Shown piece by piece: positions 1 to 9,660 of a stretch of 64,000 nt of DNA. Source of the stretch: Paenibacillus sp. 32352 (GTDB lineage Bacteria; Bacillota; Bacilli; Paenibacillales; NBRC-103111). The DNA lies in NCBI RefSeq assembly GCF_002042965.1, contig NZ_MZNT01000007.1, positions 186,001-250,000 of the forward strand. The letters run 5' to 3'. Position 1 is the first letter of the stretch, and every line of letters starts with the position of its first letter. The notes beneath the pieces are model-generated. The model saw only the letters and a list, made by a program, of their open reading frames with translations. It was not told the DNA's origin and made no database searches. The position numbers and the translations under genes were made by a program.

Positions 1-202
1 GCAGCTTGCCCAAGAAGGAATGACGATGATTGTCGTCACGCATGAGATGAAATTCGCTCAAGAGGTGGCCAATCGAGTTATTTTTATGAGCGAGGGAATC
101 ATTCAGGAGGAAGGGACTCCTGAATCCTTTTTTGCCCATCCCCAAACGGAACGCGCACGCAAATTTTTGCGGCAGATGGCGCTGGAATCCGAAGATGAGT
201 AA
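1..202 (+). CDS. Amino-acid-type ABC transporter ATP-binding protein, C-terminal fragment
   Basis: The reading frame is open from base 2 and ends at 202, so only the last 66 or so residues are present. The piece [21 protein letters not shown] contains the switch (H-loop) histidine and is followed by a DRIIF-like strand and a tail of the type [20 protein letters not shown]. These are typical of GlnQ/HisP-like ATPases of polar amino acid importers, which energise uptake at the inner face of the membrane. The M24 peptidase begins 37 bases downstream on the same strand, so the two may be cotranscribed. The family call is firm; the substrate cannot be told from this fragment. Confidence 0.85.
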   Translation, partial: QLAQEGMTMIVVTHEMKFAQEVANRVIFMSEGIIQEEGTPESFFAHPQTERARKFLRQMALESEDE

Positions 203-239
203 CGGAGAAAGGTCAGCCTAATCCGAAGGAGTTGAAACT

Positions 240-1454
240 GTGGTTACCATAGATCCTAACCATACAAGAATCATCACAGAGCGGGCCCGCTCCTATATGG
301 AAGAAGAGGGAATCGACGCTATTGTTGCCTCGAGTCCTGAGAACTTTTATTATGTATCCGGCCACCAAAGTGCCTTTATGTATACGCTTCGCATGTCGGA
401 TGTGGCATTGGCAGTGTGGTTTCGGGATCCCAGCCGCAAAACGGTCCTGATTATGAACGATTTTGAAGCTGCCGGCGTAGCACCCGATTCTCATTTGGAA
501 ATTTGGACATACCCGACCTGGGTGGATGTAGATGATCCGCTTGGTCTTCACGGAGGAAAATTCGAAGGCAAACGGCCTGTCTCCCCGCAAGTCGACGAAA
601 TGTTTAAAGTGCTGCAGCAGGTTCTGGAAAACTACGGGGCATCTAAAGGGAAAATCGCCTTCGAGCTAAATGCAATGCGACATCCATCCGTTGCCGCTCT
701 CCGCCAAGCCTGCCCCGGTATTGCGGAGCTGGTAGAAGCCGGTCCGATATTTACAAAATTACGGGCGATCAAAACCCCATGGGAAATCGAACAGCTTCGC
801 AAGGCTTGCGGTTATGCCGAGGAGGGCATCGTCGCCGCTATTAACGAATTCAAGCCGGGAATGTCCTCCGCCGATCTCGTTGCTGCCTTCCGCAGAGGCA
901 TCATGAACTTCCCGGATGGCTCTAACGCCCGCTTTCATATGATATCCGTTGGAGAAAGATTTGCCCCGGTACAGGTATTTGATACAACTCCAAGCAAACC
1001 CGGTGATCTGATCAAATTGGATGTCGGCGTGGAAGTCGCCGGTTATGGCTCGGATATCGCCCGTACCTTTGTACTCGGACCTCCGTCAGATGTAATGAAA
1101 CGCATCTATGGAGCATTAAAACGCGGCCACGACCATCTCCTGCAAATGATCGAGCCGGGCTTGCCGATGCAGACGGCGTTCCACGAGGCCATGGAGCTGA
1201 TCCGGTCCTACGGCCTGGACAATTACAACCGGGGGCATCTCGGCCACAGTGCCGGACTCAGTCTCGCCGCTGAGGAAGGCCCCTTTCTGGGTCCTTCTGA
1301 AACCACCGTGTTTCAGCCCGGGATGGTGATTTGTCTGGAAACGCCTTATTACGGCCACGGTCTTGGCTCCATCATGATCGAGGATATGGTGCTTGTGACA
1401 GACAAGGGCTGCGAGCGATTGAACAGCTTAAGCAGAGAGTTCGTTTCGTTATAA
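240..1454 (+). CDS. M24 family metallopeptidase (Xaa-Pro dipeptidase / creatinase type)
   Basis: A 404-residue protein of the pita-bread fold. The start is GTG at 240, chosen because AAGGAG at 226-231 lies 8 bases upstream. The N-terminal creatinase-like domain covers about residues 1-165 and the catalytic domain about 175-395. All five metal ligands of the family can be placed: Asp261 (LDVG), Asp272 (SDIART), His336 (HLGHSAG), Glu367 (CLETP) and Glu381 (IEDM). Such enzymes usually hold two divalent metals and cleave X-Pro dipeptides or hydrolyse creatine-like amidino compounds. Its place behind an amino-acid importer ATPase suggests it processes an imported peptide or amino acid derivative. 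Sequence alone does not separate prolidase from creatinase. Confidence 0.88.
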   Translation: MVTIDPNHTRIITERARSYMEEEGIDAIVASSPENFYYVSGHQSAFMYTLRMSDVALAVWFRDPSRKTVLIMNDFEAAGVAPDSHLEIWTYPTWVDVDDPLGLHGGKFEGKRPVSPQVDEMFKVLQQVLENYGASKGKIAFELNAMRHPSVAALRQACPGIAELVEAGPIFTKLRAIKTPWEIEQLRKACGYAEEGIVAAINEFKPGMSSADLVAAFRRGIMNFPDGSNARFHMISVGERFAPVQVFDTTPSKPGDLIKLDVGVEVAGYGSDIARTFVLGPPSDVMKRIYGALKRGHDHLLQMIEPGLPMQTAFHEAMELIRSYGLDNYNRGHLGHSAGLSLAAEEGPFLGPSETTVFQPGMVICLETPYYGHGLGSIMIEDMVLVTDKGCERLNSLSREFVSL

Positions 1455-1467
1455 GCTATGCAAGAAT

Positions 1468-1511
1468 CGGCTTCCTTCAAGGCAAGAGCGCCTGTGGAAG
1501 CCGGTTTTTTT
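1468..1511 (+). terminator. Rho-independent terminator after the M24 peptidase
   Basis: The arms CGGCTTCC (1468-1475) and GGAAGCCG (1496-1503) pair perfectly, with a smaller inner hairpin (AGGC/GCCT), and are followed by a run of seven T at 1505-1511. It lies 13 bases after the peptidase stop codon. Confidence 0.85.
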
Positions 1512-1526
1512 CTATAGTGCGGGGCA

Positions 1527-1979
1527 TTAGGTTTGATGGAACTTTTTAATGTAATTTTTTTGATCCTTGGTAAATACATAGCCGCGTCGTTCATATATTC
1601 TATGGGCTTGTACTCTGCTTGGATGAGATAACAGCTTAATCCCGAAAAATCCGTTCTTCTCTGCCCACTGTTCAAGCTGCTCTATCAGCATGCTGCCAAT
1701 CCCCTGTTTCCTATACTCTTCTTTCACCACAAAGCCCAAGACATTGACCAAGGATTCCGAGAAAAGCAATTCATAGGGACTTCCATGAATGTATCCTATC
1801 ACCTGGTTATTTTCCTCGTAAACCAAAACGACATCTTTGGTTTTCTCCATAATAATGTGGATTTTTTCTTTTACTTTGTCTTCGGAAAACGCTCTCAAGT
1901 TGGGGTTAAAATCCTGATTCAGCAAGTAAATATCACGATAATCGGCTGCTCTAATTTCTCTAATCTTATTTTCTTTCAT
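1527..1979 (-). CDS. GNAT family N-acetyltransferase
   Basis: A 150-residue GNAT protein. The start at 1979 is preferred over an in-frame upstream codon at 2009, because GAGGAGG sits 8 bases before it. The core shows the acetyl-CoA motif A, with VVKEEYRKQGIGSMLIEQLE (Q/RxxGxG/A) following a VLGFVV strand. Motif B follows (GFFGIKLLSHPSRVQAHRIYERRGY), then an FTKDQKNYIKK tail. Such enzymes move an acetyl group from acetyl-CoA to an amine of a small molecule or protein. The gene is monocistronic and converges with the M24 peptidase. The substrate is unknown. Confidence 0.85.
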   Translation of the reverse strand: MKENKIREIRAADYRDIYLLNQDFNPNLRAFSEDKVKEKIHIIMEKTKDVVLVYEENNQVIGYIHGSPYELLFSESLVNVLGFVVKEEYRKQGIGSMLIEQLEQWAEKNGFFGIKLLSHPSRVQAHRIYERRGYVFTKDQKNYIKKFHQT

Positions 1980-2203
1980 TCCGCATGCCTCCTCTATGAT
2001 CTCGTTCACCTAATCCAATGGTAGATGTCTTTTCCAATTTTTGCAAGATGTTTGACCTGCTTGTTTTAATAAAAAAACTCTGAACCCTTCTCCTATTGTA
2101 AAACATGATTTTCAACCAAAAAATTGTTATTGTGGAACATTTATCCGTTATTCTCCTTGTTTTATGATGAGTTTAGCTTCATTGGAAAGGAGGAAACCAA
2201 CCT

Positions 2204-2239
2204 TTGTATTCGCTTACAGCAAACAATAATTTCATCTAA
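2204..2239 (+). CDS. Possible 11-codon leader peptide upstream of the PL6 gene
   Basis: AAAGGAGG at 2187-2194 is a full Shine-Dalgarno sequence with no long gene behind it. Nine bases later a TTG codon (2204) opens an 11-residue frame (MYSLTANNNFI) that stops at 2237-2239, 20 bases before the start of the lyase gene. The site is seen directly. That it is translated, or acts as a leader controlling the next gene, is inference only. Confidence 0.2.
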   Translation: MYSLTANNNFI

Positions 2240-2259
2240 ACACAAAAAGGAGAATGGTA

Positions 2260-4164
2260 ATGAGAACAACGATTCACACTAGTCATTTGAGAACATCAAG
2301 CTTACTAATCGCAGGGATGGTGCCGTTATTATTTGCTATATGGCTGGTCTTCTCTCCAAAGGCGCATGCCGCAACGATAAATGTAAGCAATGATTCCCAG
2401 CTTGCATCGGCCTTAACGGCCGCAAATCCGGGGGATATTATCGTTTTGGCTGATGGAAGTTATTCAGGCCTCACGATTACTACACAAGGAACGGCTGCCT
2501 CTCCTATTGAAATCAAGGCGGCCAATCAAGGGAAAGCGGTGTTCAACTCCGGAGTTATCCATCTTCAGGGGGCTAATTATACGACGCTTAATGGCATCAA
2601 AGTAACAACAAGCGGCGGTACCAAAACGGTTGACGGCAAAAACCGCAACGTCGGGGTCTTAATCGAAGGAAATAACAACCGGATTACCCGCTCCACGTTC
2701 CAGCTCAATGTTACAGGGACAACCGAATGGGTATTAATAGCCGGCAATAGCAGCAATAATCGCGTAGATTATAGTGATTTTGGCCCTGCAGCCGTAGGCG
2801 GACACTACATCATGGCGGTCGGATACCAGACTATAGCCGGCGTAACGAATCCAACGGACCGTACCAACTGGGCGAATTACCAATCTCCCTATAATCCCAA
2901 TATGCCCCGATATACGCAAATCGATCATAATTACTTTCACGACAACAGTAATGGTCTGGAAACCATCTGCCTGGGCTGCGCCGGAATGGCCGGAGATTAT
3001 CAGGATACTTACATGACCGTCGAGTACAATCTCTTTGAAAACTGCGACGGTGACGCTGAAATTGTGACCATCAAGTCCTCCAATAATACAGTTCGCTTCA
3101 ATACGATCAAGACCTCCTCCGGTATGCTCTCCTCCCGTGCGGGCAACAAAAACTCGATTTACGGCAATTTTATGCTTCAGGGCGGCAAGTCCGGAGCCGG
3201 CGGCATCAAAGTATATGAAAAAGACCATAAGGTCTACAACAACTATATCGACGGAGCCTCCGAGTATCCAATCCTGATCGGCGGCGGTGATGCATATACG
3301 GACTCAGGCTTTGCCCATGCTCAAGTATTCCGCGCCATGGTAGTGAACAATACCATAGTTAACGCCAACAATCGACCGGTCATTGTCGGACATGGAAGCA
3401 ATCTGCCGCCTGTGGACAGCGTGTTCGCCAACAATATCATCAAAGGCTCTGCATCCTCCCTGCTCAATAAGCGGCTTGCATCCAATACAGTATTTTCGAA
3501 AAACATAGCTCAAGGAACTCTCGGAACAACGGCACCGCAAAGCGAATTTTGGATGACGGATCCGTTGTTCACAACGGTAAACGGATTGCAGAAGCTTTCT
3601 GCGAGCAGCCCCGCGATTCAATATGCCAATACGAGCTATACTTCTTTTATAACCCATGATATGGACGGTCAAACAAGATCCTCTCTTATCGATACGGGCG
3701 CTGATCAATATACGACCTCGGCTATCGTCATTCAGCCATTAACCGCTTCCGATGTGGGTCCTTCTGCAAGCGTAGGGGTGAATCTGGCAGCTGGAAAATC
3801 CGCTCTCGCTTCCTCGGAGTGGAGCAGTACGTATTCCGCAGGCAAGGCGGTTGACGGGACGACAAGCACGCGCTGGGCATCCGCTAAAGGGTTAATCGCA
3901 GGAGAGTGGCTGCGGGTCGATCTGGGCGCCAGCCAGCCCTACAGCAAAGTCATTATTAGCGAAACCACGCATGCAGGAATCGCTTCCTTCAAGCTGCAGT
4001 CATCGAATGACGGGAACAGCTTTGCAGATATAATAAGCGGCACGACTATCGGTTCATCCAAGACGATCACCTTCAACCCGGTCACGGCCAGATACATCCG
4101 GCTGCTCATCTTATCGGGAACCGGCGAAGCCAATGTCAATGAGTTTGAGGTTTACACCAAATAA
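2260..4164 (+). CDS. Secreted PL6-family polysaccharide lyase (alginate lyase / chondroitinase B type) with CBM32
   Basis: A 634-residue exported enzyme. The start is ATG 2260, 7 bases after AAGGAG (2247-2252); an ATG at 2254 is too close to that site. A signal peptide of about 37 residues ends in SPKAHA|A. Residues about 40-480 form a right-handed beta-helix of the PL6 type. Lys272 (EIVTIKS) and Arg293 (LSSRAGN) match the Bronsted base and acid of chondroitinase B, Lys250 and Arg271, with the same 21-residue spacing; the preceding DAEIV acidic strand fits the calcium site. The usual RHGN is RAGN here. Residues about 508-634 are an F5/8-type C module (CBM32). The enzyme should beta-eliminate a uronate-containing polymer outside the cell. 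Alginate versus a glycosaminoglycan cannot be decided. Confidence 0.85.
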   Translation: MRTTIHTSHLRTSSLLIAGMVPLLFAIWLVFSPKAHAATINVSNDSQLASALTAANPGDIIVLADGSYSGLTITTQGTAASPIEIKAANQGKAVFNSGVIHLQGANYTTLNGIKVTTSGGTKTVDGKNRNVGVLIEGNNNRITRSTFQLNVTGTTEWVLIAGNSSNNRVDYSDFGPAAVGGHYIMAVGYQTIAGVTNPTDRTNWANYQSPYNPNMPRYTQIDHNYFHDNSNGLETICLGCAGMAGDYQDTYMTVEYNLFENCDGDAEIVTIKSSNNTVRFNTIKTSSGMLSSRAGNKNSIYGNFMLQGGKSGAGGIKVYEKDHKVYNNYIDGASEYPILIGGGDAYTDSGFAHAQVFRAMVVNNTIVNANNRPVIVGHGSNLPPVDSVFANNIIKGSASSLLNKRLASNTVFSKNIAQGTLGTTAPQSEFWMTDPLFTTVNGLQKLSASSPAIQYANTSYTSFITHDMDGQTRSSLIDTGADQYTTSAIVIQPLTASDVGPSASVGVNLAAGKSALASSEWSSTYSAGKAVDGTTSTRWASAKGLIAGEWLRVDLGASQPYSKVIISETTHAGIASFKLQSSNDGNSFADIISGTTIGSSKTITFNPVTARYIRLLILSGTGEANVNEFEVYTK

Positions 4165-4234
4165 CCGCACCTATTTGATAGAGTTAATCGTCTGAGATAA
4201 TCCCGGTTACTTTATGGGAGCGTAGAAAGTTGAC

Positions 4235-4272
4235 AAAAAGACGGGGAAGGATTCATCTTTTCCCGTCTTTTT
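4235..4272. terminator. Bidirectional terminator between the lyase and the HTH-ATPase gene
   Basis: AAAAAGACGGG (4235-4245) pairs with CCCGTCTTTTT (4262-4272). The arms give a U-tract on either strand, which fits its place between the convergent genes ending at 4164 (+) and 4329 (-). Confidence 0.85.
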
Positions 4273-4328
4273 CTGTTTTCCCAAGCACAATATGCTTTCA
4301 TTGGGCTGGGCAATTTTTGATCTGCGTT

Positions 4329-5429
4329 CTATTGGGTTTCATAAGCAGCCCGAATGTCGAATTTCAGCTCTGGGAATTGTTCGCCCCATTCTTGAATCCT
4401 GGCTTCGATGATTTCTTTGTCAAACCGGCCTGCAAACAGCTCCGGATCGGGCAAGAATGTAACGGTTATACCGGTCTCGTTCGTTCTCCCCACCGTCATG
4501 AGCCCGGATTGTGGAATGCCGTGACGGTATTCCTGACGGTTAATTTCCCCGTCCCTTCGAACTTCTACGCTTAGCGTGCGTGATAATGCATTGACAACCG
4601 CTATGCTGATTCCTTTCTCCGCACCAGAGGCGACAAACGATAGCTTGGGATCGCTGAACATGTCCAGCTTGGTCATCATGGATTGGACCGCCGGCTGTCC
4701 GGTTTGCGGAAGCAGCCGGATGGGAATCCCCCGTCCGTTATCCGCAACGGTGACTCTTCCGTCATCATGTAAGTAAATGCCTACCTCGGAGCAATAGCCC
4801 GCCTGATGCTCCTGAATTGAATTACTGAGGACGGCCCATAGAAGCTGATGAAGGTCATAGCCTTCCATTGAAGAACGGCCCAAATAATTATGCGCTTCAT
4901 TTCGCGCTTCCGTCATTTCGATATAATCGCCGGTATCTATTAATTCCGAAACGGCTGATAACAGAAGGAGAATCGGCATCCGGCGGTGAGCCGGAATCGT
5001 ATAACGCCCGCCGCGCTCCTCCTGTTTCAACAAATCAGCGCCGGTCAAAGCTTTCAAATGGTGATACAGCTGTCCCGTTGTTCCCATGTTCAGCCGTTCG
5101 ACCAGCTCCGCACCGGTCAAGGGCTCGTTCCATACTTCAAGGAGCAGGTCCAGTCTTTGCTTGTGTCCGAGCGCAGACAATATCTTGGCTGCCTTGCCTG
5201 ACTGAAGTCCGAACAGCTCTTCGGCTTTTTTTTCCTGGGGCTCGCATCGCACGATCTGTTCTCCACTACGATAGAATCCGGAGTAATAAATGGAGCAGGA
5301 TGAAGCGCTGTCGGCCCCTTCTATTACGGGGAACTTTTCCTCAAAGCCGTTCATCTTCCTAAGCAAGCTTTTTAGCTCGGACATCTGCTGCTTCAACTCA
5401 TCCAATTCAGCGCCATAGTCTCTATTCAT
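4329..5429 (-). CDS. ArsR-like HTH regulator fused to a GyrB-type (GHKL) ATP-binding domain
   Basis: A 366-residue soluble protein; ATG 5429 follows AAAGGAG by 10 bases. Residues 1-30 are a short predicted coiled coil. Residues about 75-145 are a winged helix of the ArsR type (ILSALGHKQRLDLLLEVW, then LTGAELVERLNM and QLYHHLKAL). Residues about 188-360 closely follow the N-terminal ATPase domain of DNA gyrase B: LLWAVLSNSIQEHQAGYC, DNGRGIP (230-236), VVNALS, and RRDGEINRQEYRHGIPQ before the FLPDPELF strand. By eye the catalytic Glu42 of E. coli GyrB is Ala199 here, while Asn46 is kept as Asn203. The LHGVG lid motif is degenerate (AEKGIS) and Thr165 is Ile321. There is no transducer or toprim part. 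It probably binds a nucleotide without turning it over and acts as a transcription factor; this role is inference. Confidence 0.8.
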   Translation of the reverse strand: MNRDYGAELDELKQQMSELKSLLRKMNGFEEKFPVIEGADSASSCSIYYSGFYRSGEQIVRCEPQEKKAEELFGLQSGKAAKILSALGHKQRLDLLLEVWNEPLTGAELVERLNMGTTGQLYHHLKALTGADLLKQEERGGRYTIPAHRRMPILLLLSAVSELIDTGDYIEMTEARNEAHNYLGRSSMEGYDLHQLLWAVLSNSIQEHQAGYCSEVGIYLHDDGRVTVADNGRGIPIRLLPQTGQPAVQSMMTKLDMFSDPKLSFVASGAEKGISIAVVNALSRTLSVEVRRDGEINRQEYRHGIPQSGLMTVGRTNETGITVTFLPDPELFAGRFDKEIIEARIQEWGEQFPELKFDIRAAYETQ

Positions 5430-5503
5430 GAGATGAATGCTCCTTTTAGTAATACATGAATTAACAACTCAATGTATATTACGGTTTTATCGATTTACGT
5501 ATT

Positions 5504-5532
5504 ATAATATCCCAAGCGCCATTGGATGTAAA
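5504..5532 (-). promoter_or_regulatory. Sigma-A-type promoter of the HTH-GyrB-like gene
   Basis: Reading the minus strand, -35 TTTACA (complement of 5527-5532) and -10 TATTAT (complement of 5504-5509) are separated by 17 bases. The initiation region lies about 70 bases before the start codon at 5429. This suggests the gene is transcribed apart from the anti-sigma gene upstream. Confidence 0.55.
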
Positions 5533-5620
5533 TGGATATAACCTTTCCTTGGTACAAATGAATTCGCTTGATTCTCCACCGTATGTTCCTCCTGCTATGG
5601 AGGATCCGGATCTTAATGGA

Positions 5621-6421
5621 TTATTTCACCATGTAGGTCTTCGCAAGCTTTAGCAAATCTTCTTTCGAAAGGTCACCTGTAATTTCCAATGAAATGACTT
5701 TTCGATCCGCCGTTTTGTACTTTATAACTAGCAAGTTCTCATACTCATTTGCCGTAAACATGGCTAGTGTATCATTGTCAGCTTCAACATTCTCCCATGG
5801 TGCATCCTGATAGGTTATGGACATCGTCAGCTCTCCATCCTTCAAAGCTTTCGTCATATCGCCGTCCAACTGTTGTCTTACGACAATATCCTGTTGCTCC
5901 CATTGGTATAGATCATAAAATCCGCCCAGCCACCATTCATCTGCTGACTTGACACGATAGTTATTATCTAATGGAACCACTCCAAATGATTGGACAAGAG
6001 TGAACGGACTCGCTTGCGGTCTTAACAGGGAGTAGGCCCATTGGTTCTCTGCCTCTTCCGTGGATACTGTCTTCCAGATTGCTGTCGATCGGGATAAAGC
6101 CGCTTCGAGCTTGTACCTATAGGAGACTGCATTCTTCTCAGTATGTGAAGCCTCATGCCCCCCATTGTGAAGGATATTGATTTGTACTCCGTTCCAGGAA
6201 GCGTGAAATATAGTGGCAGCGCTGACGGAAGCGGCGGCAGCAAACAACAAAACGCAGGCAACCCACACTGGCATTACTTTAAGCCGATTGCGCTTTTGCA
6301 GACCTTGAGCTTTATGAAAGGCATAAACTTGCTGCATGACTCTATCGGTGAGATCGGCCTCAGTCCATGCTGTCTCTCTCATTCTGCGAATCAGATGGTT
6401 AACACTCGAATCGTTGTCCAT
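5621..6421 (-). CDS. Membrane-anchored anti-sigma-type protein paired with an ECF sigma factor
   Basis: A 266-residue protein with a cytosolic N-terminus of about 48 residues (RRMRETAWTEADLTDRVMQQ), one membrane segment at about residues 49-70 (VMPVWVACVLLFAAAASVSA) and a large extracytoplasmic domain. This layout, plus its position directly after a sigma factor gene with a 23-base overlap (6399-6421), marks it as the cognate anti-sigma factor. Such proteins hold their sigma factor inactive at the membrane until an outside signal releases it. The outer domain resembles DUF4179-like anti-sigma modules, but the match is weak and the signal is unknown. The overlap implies translational coupling with the sigma gene. 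Confidence 0.7.
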   Translation of the reverse strand: MDNDSSVNHLIRRMRETAWTEADLTDRVMQQVYAFHKAQGLQKRNRLKVMPVWVACVLLFAAAASVSAATIFHASWNGVQINILHNGGHEASHTEKNAVSYRYKLEAALSRSTAIWKTVSTEEAENQWAYSLLRPQASPFTLVQSFGVVPLDNNYRVKSADEWWLGGFYDLYQWEQQDIVVRQQLDGDMTKALKDGELTMSITYQDAPWENVEADNDTLAMFTANEYENLLVIKYKTADRKVISLEITGDLSKEDLLKLAKTYMVK

Positions 6422-6959
6422 ATCCCGTATCCTCCCATTGCTCTCTGTTTCTTTTCAATTTTTTCTTTAGGCGCTCGAATCTCTTACGTACCGTAGATGA
6501 ACTGATTCCCAGCAGCTCTGAAATTTCTTGAAACGACCGATCTTCAATGACCCGCAGAGCCAAAATCTCCTTTTCTGCCGCGTTTAAACCCTCGAGCCAC
6601 TGCAAGTCCATATCGCCCCGGTCGGAAACTATTTGCTCAGCGCTCTTCTCGTTACGAGCAATTCCAAATAGCGGCATGAGGAGCTTCCATTTCTTTTTTC
6701 TTTGGATCAGGGTTCTGCAATGATTCCCGGCAATCTTATACAGCCATGCCAGGAACAAGTCATCATTGGCGTGACGATAGCTCGCCAAATTCCTGTATGC
6801 TTTGAAGAAAACCTCTTGCGCAGCGTCCTCCGCCTCCTGCCGATTTCCAAGCATAAAGTAACAGTATGCCGCTATATTCCTCTGATACCTCCGAACGACC
6901 CACTCGAACGCATCCGGATGACCTTGAAGAACCTGGTCGATGTGTTTCTTAATCTCCAT
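6399..6959 (-). CDS. ECF-type RNA polymerase sigma factor
   Basis: A 186-residue sigma-70 family protein with region 2 at about residues 10-75 (FEWVVRRYQRNIAAYCYFMLGNRQ, then DAAQEVFFKAYRNL) and region 4 at about 120-175 (EKEILALRVIEDRSFQEISE, LGISSSTVRKRFERLKKKLK). There is no region 3, as usual for ECF factors. The start at 6959 is chosen over 6989 because AAAGGAGG lies 9 bases upstream. It directs RNA polymerase to a small stress or envelope regulon and is held by the overlapping membrane protein downstream. A GGTCACATTCC motif on the minus strand near 7030-7040 could be part of an ECF promoter, but no matching -10 was found. Confidence 0.9.
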   Translation of the reverse strand: MEIKKHIDQVLQGHPDAFEWVVRRYQRNIAAYCYFMLGNRQEAEDAAQEVFFKAYRNLASYRHANDDLFLAWLYKIAGNHCRTLIQRKKKWKLLMPLFGIARNEKSAEQIVSDRGDMDLQWLEGLNAAEKEILALRVIEDRSFQEISELLGISSSTVRKRFERLKKKLKRNREQWEDTGYGQRFEC

Positions 6960-7121
6960 GGTTACAGACCTCCTTTCCATCGGGTTCATTTAGTGAAGTC
7001 TTCTCTATGTATAACTAACTAAGCGCGAGGAATGTGACCTTGTAGTGTCAAAAAGAGAAAACTCTCTCCCGGCTTCTCCATTTCTGACATGATGTCTCAA
7101 TGGATACTGTTATGCACAAAC

Positions 7122-7153
7122 AAAAAAGGCCAGCCAGATAGTTCCGGCTAACC
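7122..7153 (-). terminator. Terminator after the collagen-like gene
   Basis: On the minus strand GGTTAGCC and GGCTGGCC pair (two G-U pairs) around a 10-base loop and are followed by six T (complement of 7122-7127). It lies about 95 bases beyond the collagen-like stop codon. Confidence 0.65.
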
Positions 7154-7246
7154 TAATAATACGAAAAAGCAGCGATAGCTGCGAAACCCATATTGAAAAA
7201 TGCGCAAGGGAATAGGTGGGATACCGACGCTGCCGGGATGTAATCC

Positions 7247-8134
<888 letters not shown>

Positions 8135-8240
8135 CTACCTATGGTATTCATTCGCCGGGATTAAGAATGGACTGGCGTCCATATTTCTTTGTGCGAGAGT
8201 CTATTTTTGCAGATAAGATTTCATGAATCCATGAAATGAA

Positions 8241-8265
8241 CCCCACTAAGTGGGCCTTAGTGGGG
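8241..8265 (-). terminator. Hairpin terminator after gudD
   Basis: CCCCACTAA (8241-8249) and TTAGTGGGG (8257-8265) form a perfect 9-bp stem with a 7-base loop, 24 bases past the gudD stop. The tract behind it on the minus strand (TTCATTTCAT) is only moderately T-rich. Confidence 0.55.
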
Positions 8266-8289
8266 TAAGCAGTAACCTACCGTATCCTC

Positions 8290-9645
8290 TTAACGCAGCA
8301 GGCAAGGACGCTTAGGATCGAAAGTCCATCCTGGTATTAAGTACTGCATGGCGGCTGCATCATCGCGCGCTCCAAGACTCATTCGGGTGTACAGCCTGTG
8401 AGCCTCTTCGATTTGCTCCACATCGGGCTCAATACCAAGTCCGGGCTTATCCGGAACTTGAACGCGTCCCCCGACAATTTGGAGCGGGTCCTTTGTTACA
8501 TGCTGTCCGTCCTGCCATATCCAATGCGTATCGATCGCTGTTATCTCTCCCGGAGCGGCAGCAGCTACATGAGTAAACATCGCAAGTGAAATGTCAAAGT
8601 GATTATTGGAATGCGAGCCCCAGGTGAGGCCCCAATCACTGCACATTTGTGCAACACGGACAGAGCCCTGCATCGTCCAGAAATGCGGGTCCGCCAGAGG
8701 AATATCAACCGAGCGGAGCTGTACGGCATGACCCATCTCCCGCCAGTCGCAGGCGATCATATTCGTCGCCGTCGGAAGCCCTGTCGCACGACGGAATTCT
8801 GACAGCACCTCACGGCCGCTATATCCATTCTCAGCGCCGCAGGGATCCTCGGCATAAGCTAAAATATCTCTCTTGCCTTTACATAACCGGATTGCTTCTT
8901 CTAATGACCAGGCTCCGTTAGGATCCAGTGTTATACGCGCATTCGGAAACCTCCGGGCAAGCAGCTCAACGGCTTCCATCTCCTCTTCCCCGGAGAGGAC
9001 ACCGCCCTTCAGCTTGAAATCGTTGAAGCCGTATCGGGCATGTGCCGCCTCGGCAAGCTGCACTATCGCTTCACCTGTGAGCGCTTCCTCATGACGAAGC
9101 CGGAACCAGCCGTCCTTGGCATCGGGATCGTCAGTATATGGCAGATCAGTTTTACGGCGATCCCCGATATAGAACAAATAACCGAGCATCTCTACGTCTT
9201 CCCTCTGCTGACCGTCACCGAGAAGCGCAGCGACCGGGACATTCAGGAACTGCCCCAGAAGATCCAGAAGCGCAGCCTCCAGCGCTGTTACGGCATGGAT
9301 GGCTATGCGCAGATCAAAGGTTTGAAGCCCTCTGCCTCCGGCATCGCGATCGGCAAACCTGCGCTTAACCTCTCTCAAGACATTATTGTAGCCTCCGATG
9401 GACTGCCCGACTACAAGCGGCTTGGCGTCTTCCAAGGTCTGACGGATACGTTCCCCTCCAGGCACCTCACCTACCCCTGTATGCCCAGCACTGTCTTTAA
9501 GGATGACGATATTGCGGGTAAAAAACGGCCCATGAGCCCCGCTCAGATTCAGCAGCATGCTGTCCCGTCCGGCAACGGGGATTACCAGCATGTCCGTAAT
9601 GACGGGTGAAGAATGGGGCGATGAATGCAAGGATTCAAGCTTCAT
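8290..9645 (-). CDS. gudD: Glucarate dehydratase
   Basis: A 451-residue member of the enolase superfamily, matching the usual length of GudD. It removes water from D-glucarate to give 5-dehydro-4-deoxy-D-glucarate, using Mg2+. The C-terminal barrel carries the second Lys of a KxK motif (DFKLKGG), metal ligands in [16 protein letters not shown] and ATNMIACDW, and the catalytic His in [13 protein letters not shown]. The N-terminal part ([20 protein letters not shown]) is also typical of GudD. ATG 9645 follows GAGGAGG by 7 bases. It is the last gene of a three-gene operon with an aldehyde dehydrogenase and kdgD, which together take glucarate to 2-oxoglutarate. Confidence 0.95.
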   Translation of the reverse strand: MKLESLHSSPHSSPVITDMLVIPVAGRDSMLLNLSGAHGPFFTRNIVILKDSAGHTGVGEVPGGERIRQTLEDAKPLVVGQSIGGYNNVLREVKRRFADRDAGGRGLQTFDLRIAIHAVTALEAALLDLLGQFLNVPVAALLGDGQQREDVEMLGYLFYIGDRRKTDLPYTDDPDAKDGWFRLRHEEALTGEAIVQLAEAAHARYGFNDFKLKGGVLSGEEEMEAVELLARRFPNARITLDPNGAWSLEEAIRLCKGKRDILAYAEDPCGAENGYSGREVLSEFRRATGLPTATNMIACDWREMGHAVQLRSVDIPLADPHFWTMQGSVRVAQMCSDWGLTWGSHSNNHFDISLAMFTHVAAAAPGEITAIDTHWIWQDGQHVTKDPLQIVGGRVQVPDKPGLGIEPDVEQIEEAHRLYTRMSLGARDDAAAMQYLIPGWTFDPKRPCLLR

Positions 9646-9660
9646 AACTTAGCCTCCTCG

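Noticed and set aside
7031..7070. TTGACA followed by GGTCACATTCC upstream of the sigma factor gene
   Set aside because: No -10 element at the right distance for sigma-A, and no recognisable ECF -10; left as a remark in the sigma factor entry.
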